Position numbers and translations under genes: made by a program | The notes under the pieces: model-generated | What the model saw: the letters and a program-made list of their open reading frames with translations, nothing else | Database searches by the model: none | Told to the model about the DNA's origin: nothing | Assembly: GCF_000003815.2 (NCBI RefSeq) | Contig: NC_049985.1 | Location: 14,168,411-14,193,599 of the forward strand | Reading direction: 5' to 3' | DNA: 25,189 nucleotides | From: Branchiostoma floridae | Lineage: Eukaryota; Chordata; Leptocardii; Amphioxiformes; Branchiostomatidae | In this document: positions 1-12,800 of the stretch, one piece after another | Layout of the letters: each line of letters starts with the position of its first letter | How positions within the stretch are numbered: the stretch's first letter is position 1

Positions 1-742
1 ACATCAGCTGTAATAACTTAAACAGTTTCTAAAACAAGATATCATGCATAAGATGGCAGTCTTGGGAACTTGTGACATTCTAGGTGTGAATGTCTTCTAT
101 TTTCATAGCATACACTTCAAAGTAATGTTTCCATTTTGTATTGTTTGAAGTGTCCTGATTTTGCATCCTTCTCTTCCTCATTTCCTCAAATACATAAATG
201 TCTAGTAGACAAATTTCTTGTACGTTAAAGTATAAAAGAATATTCATAGCAAAGCTGTAGGCATTATGAGCGAGATGAGAGAGTTTGTACATACCCACCA
301 CATAACCACAAAGAGTGCTGAAGAGGGAAGATACAGGAAGCCATGTGCTGTTTTATTGGAGCCTGGTGCAACAGAGTAAGGGGGAGGGGGGCAGAAATGT
401 GCAGTACAAGGTCAGAGGTGTGAAGATCTGGCAACAGAAAACTCTGCAGAGAGAAGACTTTCAGATACAGAATAAGCAAAAATTACATTATGCTGCTAGA
501 AAGCACAGTTCACTAAGAAAATGTCAAAGACAGTGTTACTCTGTTTGCTATCAAACGATATATCAGTGAAAAGCATGTTTTTCTTCGTAGGACTGAGGTA
601 CACATTGCAATGAAATGGACAGCTAGCAATATATCTTAAAAGCTGTCATCACAACATGATGTAAGAAGAACCTCTAGTTACTATAAGAGCACAAATCAAA
701 AAGGAAATCCACTAAATGACAGCTTAGTTTTAAGTTCCTTAC
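1..742 (-). other. Anoctamin intron, left edge
   Basis: I see no coding exon here on either strand. The longest frames lack anoctamin similarity and codon-like composition. It is read as part of the intron after the TM3 exon, which continues off the window. Confidence 0.6.
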
Positions 743-832
743 CATCAATATGACGACTGAACATGAAGTGAGAAACTTGGTGAACTGTTTCTGGAATGGG
801 TAGTACCACACTTCCTGCCCTGTCACTGGGTC
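743..832 (-). CDS. Anoctamin exon: DPVTGQEVWYYPFQ and start of TM3
   Basis: The 90-nt exon has acceptor TTATCCAG and donor TTGATG/GTAAGG, phase 0 at both ends. It encodes DPVTGQEVWYYPFQKQ, corresponding to NPISGKPEPYQ-like text in relatives, then FTKFLTSCSVVILM entering TM3. This is the last exon visible; later exons should lie left of position 1. Confidence 0.92.
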
Positions 833-3800
833 CTGGATAACACAAACACAACATGTTTTGCCATTCATGGGTTTAAACCTCCATCATTTTTTATTGAAAC
901 CTGTCTGAAACACACTAAATATACAAAAATGCTTATGCTGTAGAGTAAAAAAGTCCCATAAGTTTTGATACACAAATCAAGTATGTCTTCAACATTTTTA
1001 TTCCCCATCTACTTTATTGGTTTGTGTATTGGCATGTTAATGCTCTGTTTCAAATGTAATACAGATCTCCCTAAGCTACAGTCATGTATTTCAACAGAAA
1101 ATCATGTTTGAAAAACTACTTTGAATAGGAAATGAAGTCAAGTGTCTACATACATATAGCAAGAATGCTGACCACATGACTTCTTTATTCCTTTTTCTAT
1201 GATACCAAAAAAAAAGATTGTGATCTAATCAAATGGAAATCTACATAAAAAAACAGTAGAGCATATTGCAAAGGGTACCTTGTCATAAATTTTTATATGA
1301 GAGACTTTTGACAGGGTGGTAAGAATCCATAGTAAAGAAAAAATGGTTTTATTCCTACCTCTTTGACCTTTGTACCATAGAACTGAGGCCTGTCAGGCTC
1401 TGTGTTCTCAAAGTTGTCCACGTCCCACTCATAGGCCAGGGTGGCATTCCTTCTCTTCCATACCTCTAGGAAAATTGTGCCTGAAAAAATAAATTGATAC
1501 AACAAATATGTTAAAAATTCTTACATACGAATTCTTGAAAAGTCATTAGCCATCGAATATTTTTCATCATGGAAAAGAGTCTGAAGAAGAAAAATATGAA
1601 GAAGAATATTTCCTCTATGTTCTTAAAAAGATATTCTAACTTTGCTTCAAATGAATGGCAACACATCATCAGTTTTTCATCCACACAAATTTCACCATTA
1701 TTCAAAGCAATTGTTTAAATGTTTGTCAGATCGAGCTTAAGTTCAATAAATTGCATGACTGTATGACAACCAGTACTTACCCCACAGACATATGACCAGT
1801 GCAAAGTATGGTGTAGCTGCATTATCAAAAGACTCCTTTATAATTCCTAACGTGTCCTCTGCAAAGTCTGCAATGCTAAAGACACAGGAAGAGAGGAAAA
1901 GAAATTGTTTGTTTTCCATTTAAATGTCATAAAGTTGTAATGTTCAAACATACAAATAAAATGGGGACTATAGAAATATGATTGACATGGCAGTAAATCA
2001 TATTTTTACATTGCTTTCAACTGCAAAAGTGCTTTGAACACAAGTGCAAGAATCATATAGTATTACACTGATTACACCTTGCACTGATTCTTCTGATACC
2101 ACTAATAAGATACTATTGTCACAGTCATTGATTATGGATCATACCAAACTGGATCAATTCAATCATCAAGCATATAAAGCCATCATTATCAAACAATGGA
2201 CCAAAAGGAAATTATACATGTAGAGGACTTACTCTGACAGCAGACTTGAGTCAGTTTGGTTAGATGCTGCTACTGTGCCGTTGAGTAGTGTTGTGTTGGT
2301 GTCAGGGACCTCTGTCTGTAGTTCCCTGCCATTCTGGTACCTCAGAATACTAGAAAATTGGGAAAATAAAATGGTGTAAGATTCTATTGTAGTCAGACAA
2401 CTTTATGCATGTGAAAATCTTAAAAATGAATGCTTGAACTCTAATAAACTCTACTACTGTTCACAGAAAGCGACCTTACTCTTAGCATACTTATGGAAGG
2501 TACATATATATTATGTATTATAATACATAAATGTCAAAACATGACAAATTCTATGAAATGCTATCTTTAAGGCCCCATATTCTTCATTGTTTTTGTGTTA
2601 AGAAACACAGTTAACCACCAACCTGAGGTAGAGCCCATAGAAGAAGATACAGAGTCCCAACAGTGTAGGGAACCACAGGGTAGTGATCAGTGTCCCCTGC
2701 CAGGCGAAGTAGAACCCAATCTTCTCTCCAAAGTAGTTCCTGATCCTCCACATGGGCTGGTACTTGGTCCACAGCGTCCACGTGTCGTTCAGATCCTGTC
2801 GCGGGTCCTCGCGGTAGTCCCACTCTGACGGGCCCTTCCTGCGCCGCTTCCGGTTCCTGTTCTCGTCTTCGTCTTCGTACTCCAGCTCTGATTCGTCGTG
2901 GAGGATGAAGGCGTCCTGGTACGAGCCCCTCATCAGGAGGTACGGAAGCCCTTTGGGACACATGATATGTTCAGGGAGCGGATTTACCCCTTGTAATGCT
3001 CTAATGCTCGAACCGTGGACAACGTTTTGGCGGGTACTTGCCTGACCGGTAGCAACGCTATCACTCTCGTGGTCAACGAAAGCTCTGTTATCGAATGATA
3101 CGGCCCCTTTGGGAGCACCAGTAGTGTGTGCAACATCAGTAGCAATGCCAGATTTAGTGGTGCTGTCCCCATTGTCACAGTCCACAACATGACTACCAGC
3201 GGTTTGGTTAGTTGGAACAGTAGCTTTGGTAGTTTTAAGCGCACCTGTCCATAAAGAGTATATGTTTTGCCATTACCATCAAAAGGCTAAGATGACTGTT
3301 TCATTAGGTTTATCTTTAGGACTATATGTAACTTAAATTATATGTAACTCAAATGGAACTGTTATGATTAGGGAGGAATCTGTTACATGTGTTTTGGGTC
3401 TACCTTTTGCTCTCATCCCATCATCTTCTCTCTTGTTTTCCCTGATGTCGATGTTGATCAAAATGTGATGAACCTGGACAGAACAAAATTTTTGAAACTT
3501 TTGAGCAAAATCCATTAATCCAGCCTACATGTATGAGAATGCCAGAAAGCAAAAAAATTGGGCAGCACAACACAACAAAACCTTCCCTGAAATCTTCAAT
3601 TGCAAAGTATGCAGTCTAATATAATATTTCTAAGGATTATGTTTGAATAGACTAGACTTATAGACATATATTTTGTTGTTGTCTATACATTTGTGCATGC
3701 AAAGAGGAATGACTTACCAACAAAGACCTTGTAGCTGGTCTGAAGAAGGTGTCTTCATTTTCGATGCCTTGGAAGAGGAAGCGCTTGCTGTGCTCAAAAG

Positions 3801-6800
3801 GTGCGCTGACGTAATCAGCTGAAAATGTAGTCATTTGACAATAAACAACTTTCCTTATGATTGGTTGCACTCAGTAATCTATGACGTGTAATTTAAGTGC
3901 AAACAGATAGAGTTCTGGATTAACCACAAATAGAGGCAAGCTGTGCCTTATATTGCATGTGTACCGTACATGTGCAGTAATCACTACATTTGTACAGCAC
4001 TGAACACACAGATTTATACACAGATATACAAACACATGGTGACAGGAGGTTTCAAGGCAACAGGATTTGGTGAAACATTGGACTAGGTGATTCACATGCT
4101 TCTATATATACCTTATGACTTGTTTTCAACTGTGCAACCATATATTGGACTTAAACGAGCAGTCTTTTCAAGTGTATTCAAAGTATTTATCTACTAAGAC
4201 ATCCTAACAGAATGAATGACATTGTGCCATTTTACACACTGTGACAGACTTAGAACTGAGTTAGAATGATTGACAAGACAAACAGACAACACCATACCCC
4301 AGTCTATCACACATCACAGGTGGCAGTGGAAAATAAGACATTAGCAAGCACATGTGAGTAACATAACATTTGGTACACATACAAATGCAAACAATAATAA
4401 ATAGCATTTACACACACTGTCAGAATACTGTTCTTGCAAACAATTCACATTTTATACATTGTTTGTTCTGAGAAACATGTATCAAAGTAGTGCTTTCCAC
4501 ACGAAAAGAGGGAGATAAATATACTAGTATCTAAAGTTTAAAACATGGAAACATTTCAACAATCATACCAGACAAATTGAACATCATAACAACATAGTAA
4601 CTTGAACTACATGTAAGAACAAATTTTATACAACAAAGATGGGTACACTGTACATATTGATTTTGTACAAGAGATAAAAGCCAGTTGCAGGACAAACATA
4701 TCATACAAGAAACAGAAACAATCTTACCTTCATCGTCAGTTTCCAGATAAGCGTGGAGTCTGCCTAGCAAACCTTTGTATGGTTTCTTCTCTATTTTGGC
4801 CTGAAATAGACAAAAGCATCAGAATTAGCTTAAAGTTTGTATTTTAAAACAGAGACCTTAAAAGTTAAATGGCAAAATGGCCACTGTAAAACAAATATAA
4901 GGATCTGCCCATTGAAAGAGATGGTACATCGTATAAAAGCACAAAAATTGCAACAATTGAGTAGTCATGTTGGCCACTACAGAACATACATATATATAGG
5001 GAATGATATGATGGCATATATGATTAATATGTCGTACATTACTATGTACAACATGCATTCTGATGATGATAGGCGCCCTTTTTAACCTGAGATACATTAA
5101 ATTTTGTATGTACTGTCAGTTTGCTTTGCAGATTGGCCTCTTTCTACTGTAATCTTCATCAACCAAATCATGATGACTGGCAGAGTTCTACACTAAACAG
5201 TTACTGTAGTATCACTTAGTCTTAGAGATACAGCTGCAGAGGTTTAGAACATGACAGAAACTTGAATTGAATAGTAACTGTTTACCTAACATTTAATCTA
5301 AGTTTCAGTTATCTTATGCAGAGAACGGTGCCCACACAAGGTTGTTACCTTTTTCTGGTACTGAATTTGCATCTTCATTTTTTTCAAATTGTGGTAGGAT
5401 TCTGCTAACAAAATAAGCACAGAACATTTATGCCTGAGAGAAGACTTAGTCTTGTAATTTACTACTAGGTACAGTTGCTTATACAAGTACATTCAATTTG
5501 ATGCTACTGTACAGTATTTTAGACCTGTACCTATAAATGATTTAATTCAGAGTATTGTACCGTACTGCATGGGTACCAGTATACAGCCCTAACTACACCT
5601 GTCATTGACCTTGTGACTCACTGGAAAAGATCATCTCCAGAATCCATGATTGATTGATAATGTGACAGAATTAACTATGAAATATTCATGGNNNNNNNNN
5701 NNNNNNNNNNNNNNNNNNNNNNNNNNNNNNNNNNNNNNNNNNNNNNNNNNNNNNNNNNNNNNNNNNNNNNNNNNNNNNNNNNNNNNNNNNNTGTCCATTT
5801 TTTTTTTCATTTAAAAAAAAAGTCCCAGGAAAAAATATAATACAGGTTTTGCTATGATCACAGACCTGTAACTATTGCCATTCAGAGCCTGACATACACA
5901 TAATTTCAGTCTAAAAACAACGCCTTTATTCAGAACATTTAGTAACGAATCGAAGGAAGGCATTCATTGTATAAAACGTGCCAGTAAACTCCTCAGGCTG
6001 TTTTTTTGTTATTTAAGTTGACAATGTATACCTTCACTGCAGACCTTTTGAAAGATTAAAAAAAGTTTTTTTTCGACCTGTCGTTCCTTTTTTTTCTAAA
6101 AAAATTCAAGAAGCAACAAATAAATTTTGTGTTAAGCAAGAAACTCTTTTTGTCAGCTGGCGAAATCAATCTTGTTAAAAACAATGATTTCTGTGTCTGA
6201 CTCAGTAACATTACATGTTGATGTAATCCATTACAAAATGACCATATCTGTATCTAACTGCCACAAAATGGCCAGTTGAAACTAAAGGCCACTTGGGACT
6301 TCATATAGCAACACTACTCACACCCAATGAACATCAAAGCAATACAGTCCCACCCACCGGGCCCCGCGGGTATGAATATTTTAGTACCTGCTGGTTTCAG
6401 CGATGGCCATAACTGAATTGCGTGTTTACCCCACCTGGTTACAGGTGTTTACGACGCTACCTGGTGAGGCAGACGTGTGCAGGGCCACATATTTTTGATA
6501 CCAGTAAATGTTCAACACTTTCTACTTGATACAACAATTTTGAAATCTAAAGCATATTTACCGACTTGTCATATTGCTATCAAATATTTTTCAATATCAG
6601 AAATCATCATAAATGTTGTCTATAGTACAGTAAGTAGTGATTACATAATATGTGATCATAAAGAGAGACTATTACTAATAAAAAAAAGTATGCCCTGAGG
6701 CATTGTTGGTATTTCTTTCAGATATCCAGTACCGTCAATGACATGTTTTACAGTTACATGTAGCACAGATGTTCCCAGCTTTGAAATTCCATTGGTTAAA

Positions 6801-9800
6801 ACTGAACATTAATGGCTACAAATGGTCTTTTGACTGGCTCAAAAAATTTCTTTTGAAAGGTCTCTATCCTTCCCTATCTTTCTCAGTCTGAAGCCCTTCC
6901 CTTTCCCTGAACCAATGGATCATGGAAAGCTTTTTTTTGTTGATTAGAATAATCAACAAGTTTACAAATCTACTATTAGGTATTTATTAATTAATCCACA
7001 ACATGACTGTTCACAACAAAGTTCATCTGTGTACAAATGTAGGTAGAAATCATTCCGAATCAAAGGTGAACAACACAAAAATTGGACTTATCCAGATCTT
7101 TCCTTCACAAACAATGGAGTTCAGCAGTTGAAATTTGGGTAGGTTCAATTTTGTGTGCTGGATTGGAAATCACATGGCTTTGTACATTTAATCTTTTTTT
7201 TAGAATAAGTCATTTTGTTAAATGTCCATTGGTGACCAGGGTCATGCTATTAAAGGTTTTCCTATAATAGACTTATTCTTTCAAATAAAGCCACTGTGTG
7301 ATGAATTTGCCAAATTGTGGTCTATTTGCATTGTGATTTGTAGGTCAGCATCTGATGTGTGAATGGCATGACTTGAATGAATATAGGCTGCATAGAACAT
7401 TCAAATAATGGCAGTTAAAACCCCATTTCTGAGCAATTTCAAAAATGAAACATTTTAAACTATTCTTTACTACATTCTCCAAAACAACATACATGTAATA
7501 TGAAAATCAGTTCGAACAGAAAATCGTATACATTGTATGAAACAGAAAGTTAACATACACTCCAAGTGGGGGGTAGGCTCTGGCTGTTTTTAAAATGCGG
7601 TTTTATCGGGCTTCCTGGCTGCAAGACATACAGAAAACAGTACAAAATAGCCCAATAAAAACACCTAACAAAACGTAAAAAAAAGAGGAGCCTATACCCT
7701 CTGTTTGGAGAGTAATAGAAACATACAATGTATATGAACGGAAAAGAAAGTGAAACTGAATATACTGTTGATGCCGTAACAATGGTACCAGATATCTAGC
7801 ATGTACTTACCCCTGCTAATGGCATCTCCAGCTTCACCTTCTCAGCTTCCCTGCTCAGCTTCTCGAAGGGACAGTGGATCTTCACCACCATATTGTCTCC
7901 TATCTCCTCCTCTTCCATCTCCAGACCTTCCTCCTTCATCCTCTGTGTAAACTTCTGTCTGTCCGCGATCCTCCTCTCCCACTTGTAGTCCTTCTCTATG
8001 TCCAGGTCCGGGTTCCTGTAAACGAGCACGTAGTCTATACGCTTTGGCACGGGGGGTGGGGGAGGAGGAGGCGGCGGGGGTGGGGGCGGCGGATCCCGCG
8101 GCGTCAACGGCATCTTGGATCCTTTCACCTCCAGCGACTTTTTCTTCTTCTTTCTCTTCTTCTTCTTGATCAGGTCAGGTGGCATAAGCAATGTTCCGTT
8201 TAAATCGTTCCCGGGAAGGTAGGCTTCTACGCCGTTTGGGATATTTAGCGGGGGAAGCTTCTTGCCAAAGGGCTTAAGGGGCACGTCATCCCCACCTTCC
8301 ATATTTGGCCTGCCTCTGTTAGACTGAAAAGTAGAGGCAGGTGTTACTTAAGACCCAAATGCTTTTAAAATGATAAAGTACACAAGAAGCCATGAGAGTT
8401 CTAATCTCTTAAGATATGCCCCTGGTATACTTTAAACCTTTGACATACATCGTCTTGAAGCCGGTGTTACAAACTACTCAAGGAAAAGGCCAAATGTAAG
8501 AAGATACCTACAATAACCTTTTACAGAAATGTTAAATCAAACCAGTATGACATTAGAAAATTACTGATTCAGAAAAAAACAGGAATATCATTATAATGGA
8601 AGTTCATGACATTAAATCTCTTTTGTTTGCTTTCATCTATCATTAGCAATGTGTTATACACTTAGAACATGTGTTATGCTTTAGTATTGCAGTAATACTG
8701 ATAGAGGCTCTTCAGATTAAGTACAAGGAATAAAGAAATGCTGTTACAAACTTGAATAGTTATATACTTGGACTAACACGCACTTGTAATAAATTCTGTA
8801 ATAGACATTGTGAAGCTGTTTAACATGGCTGTTTCAATTCTAATTGGATAAAACATTTTAAAAGTACAAAGCCATCAAATGAAATACTCGGGTATGTCTT
8901 CTTTAAAACAAGCAACTTGAGTTTTTAGTATGTCCTTTGGAAAGTAAATCAGCACCACAAAAAGTCCCTGTTGATCAAATTCTTGAGTAAGAGTTGAACA
9001 ATAGAAGACTACGTTTTTTAAAGCGTAATGGGATATTACACAGGATTTAAAATTAGAATCGTTGGCAAAAAAGTACAATGTTATGTATTTGACTTGATTT
9101 CTGCCACTATGTTTTATCATATCAAAAGCTGAAGAGACATATTGGAAGTGCAAAACTCTCACAATATGTAATGCCTTACCCTGACAAGGAACCACCAACT
9201 CTTGCGGGGCTGATCCATAATGGCTATAGACTTGTCTGTTTTGTTGCTTGTTATACTCCTACTTGTTCTACTCCTGCTCTTACTCCTACTCCTACTCCTC
9301 AAAGTCTTCCCGCTAACATCCCTCTTCTCTATCCACGAATGATCCATGTTCATCGCGACTGTCTAACGCTAACCGTGCCCAAAACGACGGCGTCTGTAGT
9401 CCGATTGAACCACGTTTGCCCGACTCTATCGATTCTTGTAACCCTGGTGTTGAAATTGTTTACCGGGGATAGCAACGTGACGCCCTTATTCGTTAGAATA
9501 AAATCATGGACAGGATATTTGAATGAGCAGACAGCCCCCTGACAGTTGTTTGTGTCTGTTTTAATTAGGGAGAAGACTGATGCTGGGATTGTTAACGACA
9601 GCTGCCTTTTGTCTGCCCCATTCCTATGCACTATACGCTGAATCAATCAGGGATTGCATGATCCAAAGAATACAACAGTAACATGCAATACAGTGGTTAC
9701 ATCAATCAAAGCTGTCGTTCACATTTATCAATATAAGCCCATACCTCTTGGTTGTCCGCTACCTGAATGCGCATTTCACTCTTGTTCAGGATATCTATTC

Positions 9801-12800
9801 AGTTTGTCCATAACAGACAACATGGATTCTAAGGAAATGGTAGGTTGCATCTTACCTTACCATTTTAGGTAATACTTTTTGATGGAATGGGGACAATTTG
9901 TACTATTCATACAGCAATTCTTTGATGTACCAAAGTGACTTACTGTGCTGTCTGTTTTAATTGCCCTGGTATCTCATTTGTACAAAAGCTTTATTCTTGC
10001 TGGGGTCAAGTATAAAGAAGCCGTTCTGCACGCTTAAGTTGCAGGTAAGAATTCCCCAACCAGGAAACGTTCTGATTTCTTAATTGTTTACAACATCCAA
10101 GACGTCAGTACCAAGGACGTGCCTGTTACCAGGTCAAAGAGTAAGACTGGAAAGAACTAGAATTCATAGTTTGAAATCCTTTGAAGTTTGAAATCCTTTT
10201 GTGGACCACATACTGGGAGTGCACAGACTGTTTCCATGTAATAAAAGGGAGTTTAGCAAGGATTTTGCTAGGATTGGGGCCAGGCTTTTAGCTAGGATTT
10301 TATAATAGGGAGTCCAAACTTATTGGTGAGTCGCGGTAAGTGACTATTGTAGGGGGGTCCGGGGGCATCCGAATTCCATGGTGCAGAGTTTTTGATGATT
10401 TTAACTTAAAAAAGTGCATCCTAAGGTATCCCAAGAGGCAAAAATACTGTTCCAGAGGTCACAGTAGAAGACTGTGACCACAGATGACCTGGTAGCATCC
10501 CTGGTCAATCAGAATTTCATGCTTGTCAGACAATCTTTTCCCCAGTATAGGGAGTCAAGGGGCATCAAATTTCTTGTTATTCTAAGAAAACGGAGTCCAG
10601 ATGACTCCTTGACGCATGCCAGGCTAAAAGCATGATTGGGGCTATACCTTTTACCAACTTGGTCAAGTCAACTCGTCCCAAGTATCACCCTGGTCAACTT
10701 GGCCCAACAACCTAGTCAATTTGGCCTGAGTTAGGGTTAGGGTTAGGGTAAGCTTGTTAGGCGAAGTTGACTGGGGTCTTGGGCCAACATTGGCCAAGTT
10801 GGTCTGATTAACCAGTTGGTAAAGTGCCAATGTGCTCAACATCCACTTTTGCTTACTATATAGCCAACTGTCCATTATGTATGGGTGCCCCTCTTTACAA
10901 TTCTGCCTCTTATTATTATCACTACATCTTTTACTGGTACAGAAAATTCAGGTTAAGGTACAGTCCGGGTCTAGAGGATAAATTACAGGTCCAGACCTGA
11001 ACCTGATTGTATGTGAAAACTTGTGAATGGGTGGTACTGAAAACAATATTTTGCTACAAAGGAATCTCTTTGATCATTGTTTCATTCTGGCATTTTGAAA
11101 TCTTAATGTAAACAACACTAATTGTCACTTCTAACTTAGACAAAGTTTGACTGTAGAAACTTGGTAAAAATGACTGTCAATTCTCCTCTAATATTTTCCA
11201 ATGTTCATTTTCCAATCAGTCAAAAATCTGGTCCACTGATTTTTTCAGGTTTTGTTTTTTCTGGACCGGTCCAACAAAGATAACTGATCTTGTACACATT
11301 ACTATACTGGTACACCGTACAGTATCGCCACACTGTACTGGTACCCACCCATAGCTGAAAGACAGTAACTGTTACAGTACAACACTAACTGTCTTCATGC
11401 AAGCTACATGTTTATACAATTAAGCATCTTACACATCAAGGGGACTCAGGCTCACCTGATGTCTATACACAGAAATGATTTTTACTTGAAGGTACATTGT
11501 GTATTGTGGTGTCAAGTCATTCATGTAACTGAATATTTTTGATTAGAAGAGTAACATTACCCTAATATGTAGCTTACATTTCAATTTTTTTGGGGGGGGG
11601 GGCATTAGTTTGTCCACCTTAACATTCATTCAAAGACAAATCAAAATTTCAAAAAATGAATTATTGTTTTAACACGATCTAAAACAGTTGACCAGATTGC
11701 GTTAATCATTTTTGCTCCAAAAGAACAGTTTCTTTATAGTGCTTCAAGTTAACTGTGGGTTTCCATGTCTCCAAATCTGCTCTTTATCTAGTGGAAGAAC
11801 ACATTCCCTATTACCTATAGGAGCCTGCTGTATATCTTCTGAAACAACTTTGTTCTATTGTAAACAACAANNNNNNNNNNNNNNNNNNNNNNNNNNNNNN
11901 NNNNNNNNNNNNNNNNNNNNNNNNNNNNNNNNNNNNNNNNNNNNNNNNNNNNNNNNNNNNNNNNNNNNNNNNNNNNNNNNNNNNNNNNNNNNNNNNNNNN
12001 NNNNNNNNNNNNNNNNNNNNNNNNNNNNNNNNNNNNNTAGAGGCATTCAATCATTGACAGTTTCATGGTTCGGATTACACATGCTTTGCTGCTGTAAAAT
12101 AATGTAGCTGAGTCATGTGTGGTAAAAGATAATACTTCATGCCTAATTTGATTGCAAGGTATGCTATTAACTACATGTACCAGTTTATTTTGACGTTGGT
12201 ACTTGCAACAATATATCTTTCTTTACTCTAGCGACCTTTAGTTATCCATTAATACAACCAAGTTATAACTTTTTTACTCTAAAAAGGATATGACCAAGTT
12301 TCAGTTCTATGGCTGCACTATAGTACAAAAACATTTATATCCAATTGCAAGAACTCAGACAAAATAGCTTTCTTTATAACTTTGAATTTCTTCATGATAT
12401 TGAAACACGAGGGCAAACTCATCAAAATTCTCTTCTGATATGGTTCACGACAGTCCAATTTGAACCAAAGACATGATCAATCACAGAAAAAAATAATGGC
12501 ATTATCAAAACTACAATGTACCTACATGTGATTCAACTTGACACTTTGATAATTTTCAACTCCAAACTTTGTGACATTTATATCCTACTTTGATTGGACA
12601 AACCTACACCATATTTTGAAAGAACATATACATAGTATCATCATTTTAAGTATTGCCTCATGTCCTAGATTTGTTTTGGTATGGAAAGGCAGGCTTTGGG
12701 ACAAAAGGACAACCAGGCAACAGAATGATTTGACTGTAATCTAGGCACTGTACAAACTGTACACACCTATTCAATAGAGTAGTCAGTTAAAGAGCTAACA

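Noticed and set aside
2511-2530. 20-bp perfect palindrome TTATGTATTATAATACATAA.
   Set aside because: Purely AT-rich, intronic and without flanking signals; expected by chance at this composition.
6477-6698. 73-codon plus-strand frame in the large anoctamin intron.
   Set aside because: AT-rich, low-complexity amino acid content, no splice context and no homology recognised.
9350-9646. 98-codon minus-strand frame whose TGA overlaps the proximal anoctamin ATG, suggesting an overlapping upstream ORF.
   Set aside because: It begins at TTG and contains no ATG, and the protein has no recognisable features. Its stop overlap is probably chance in a GC-richer 5' region.
11712-12107. Long frames spanning 11811-12107 on both strands.
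   Set aside because: They run through the 167-N gap and have no support.
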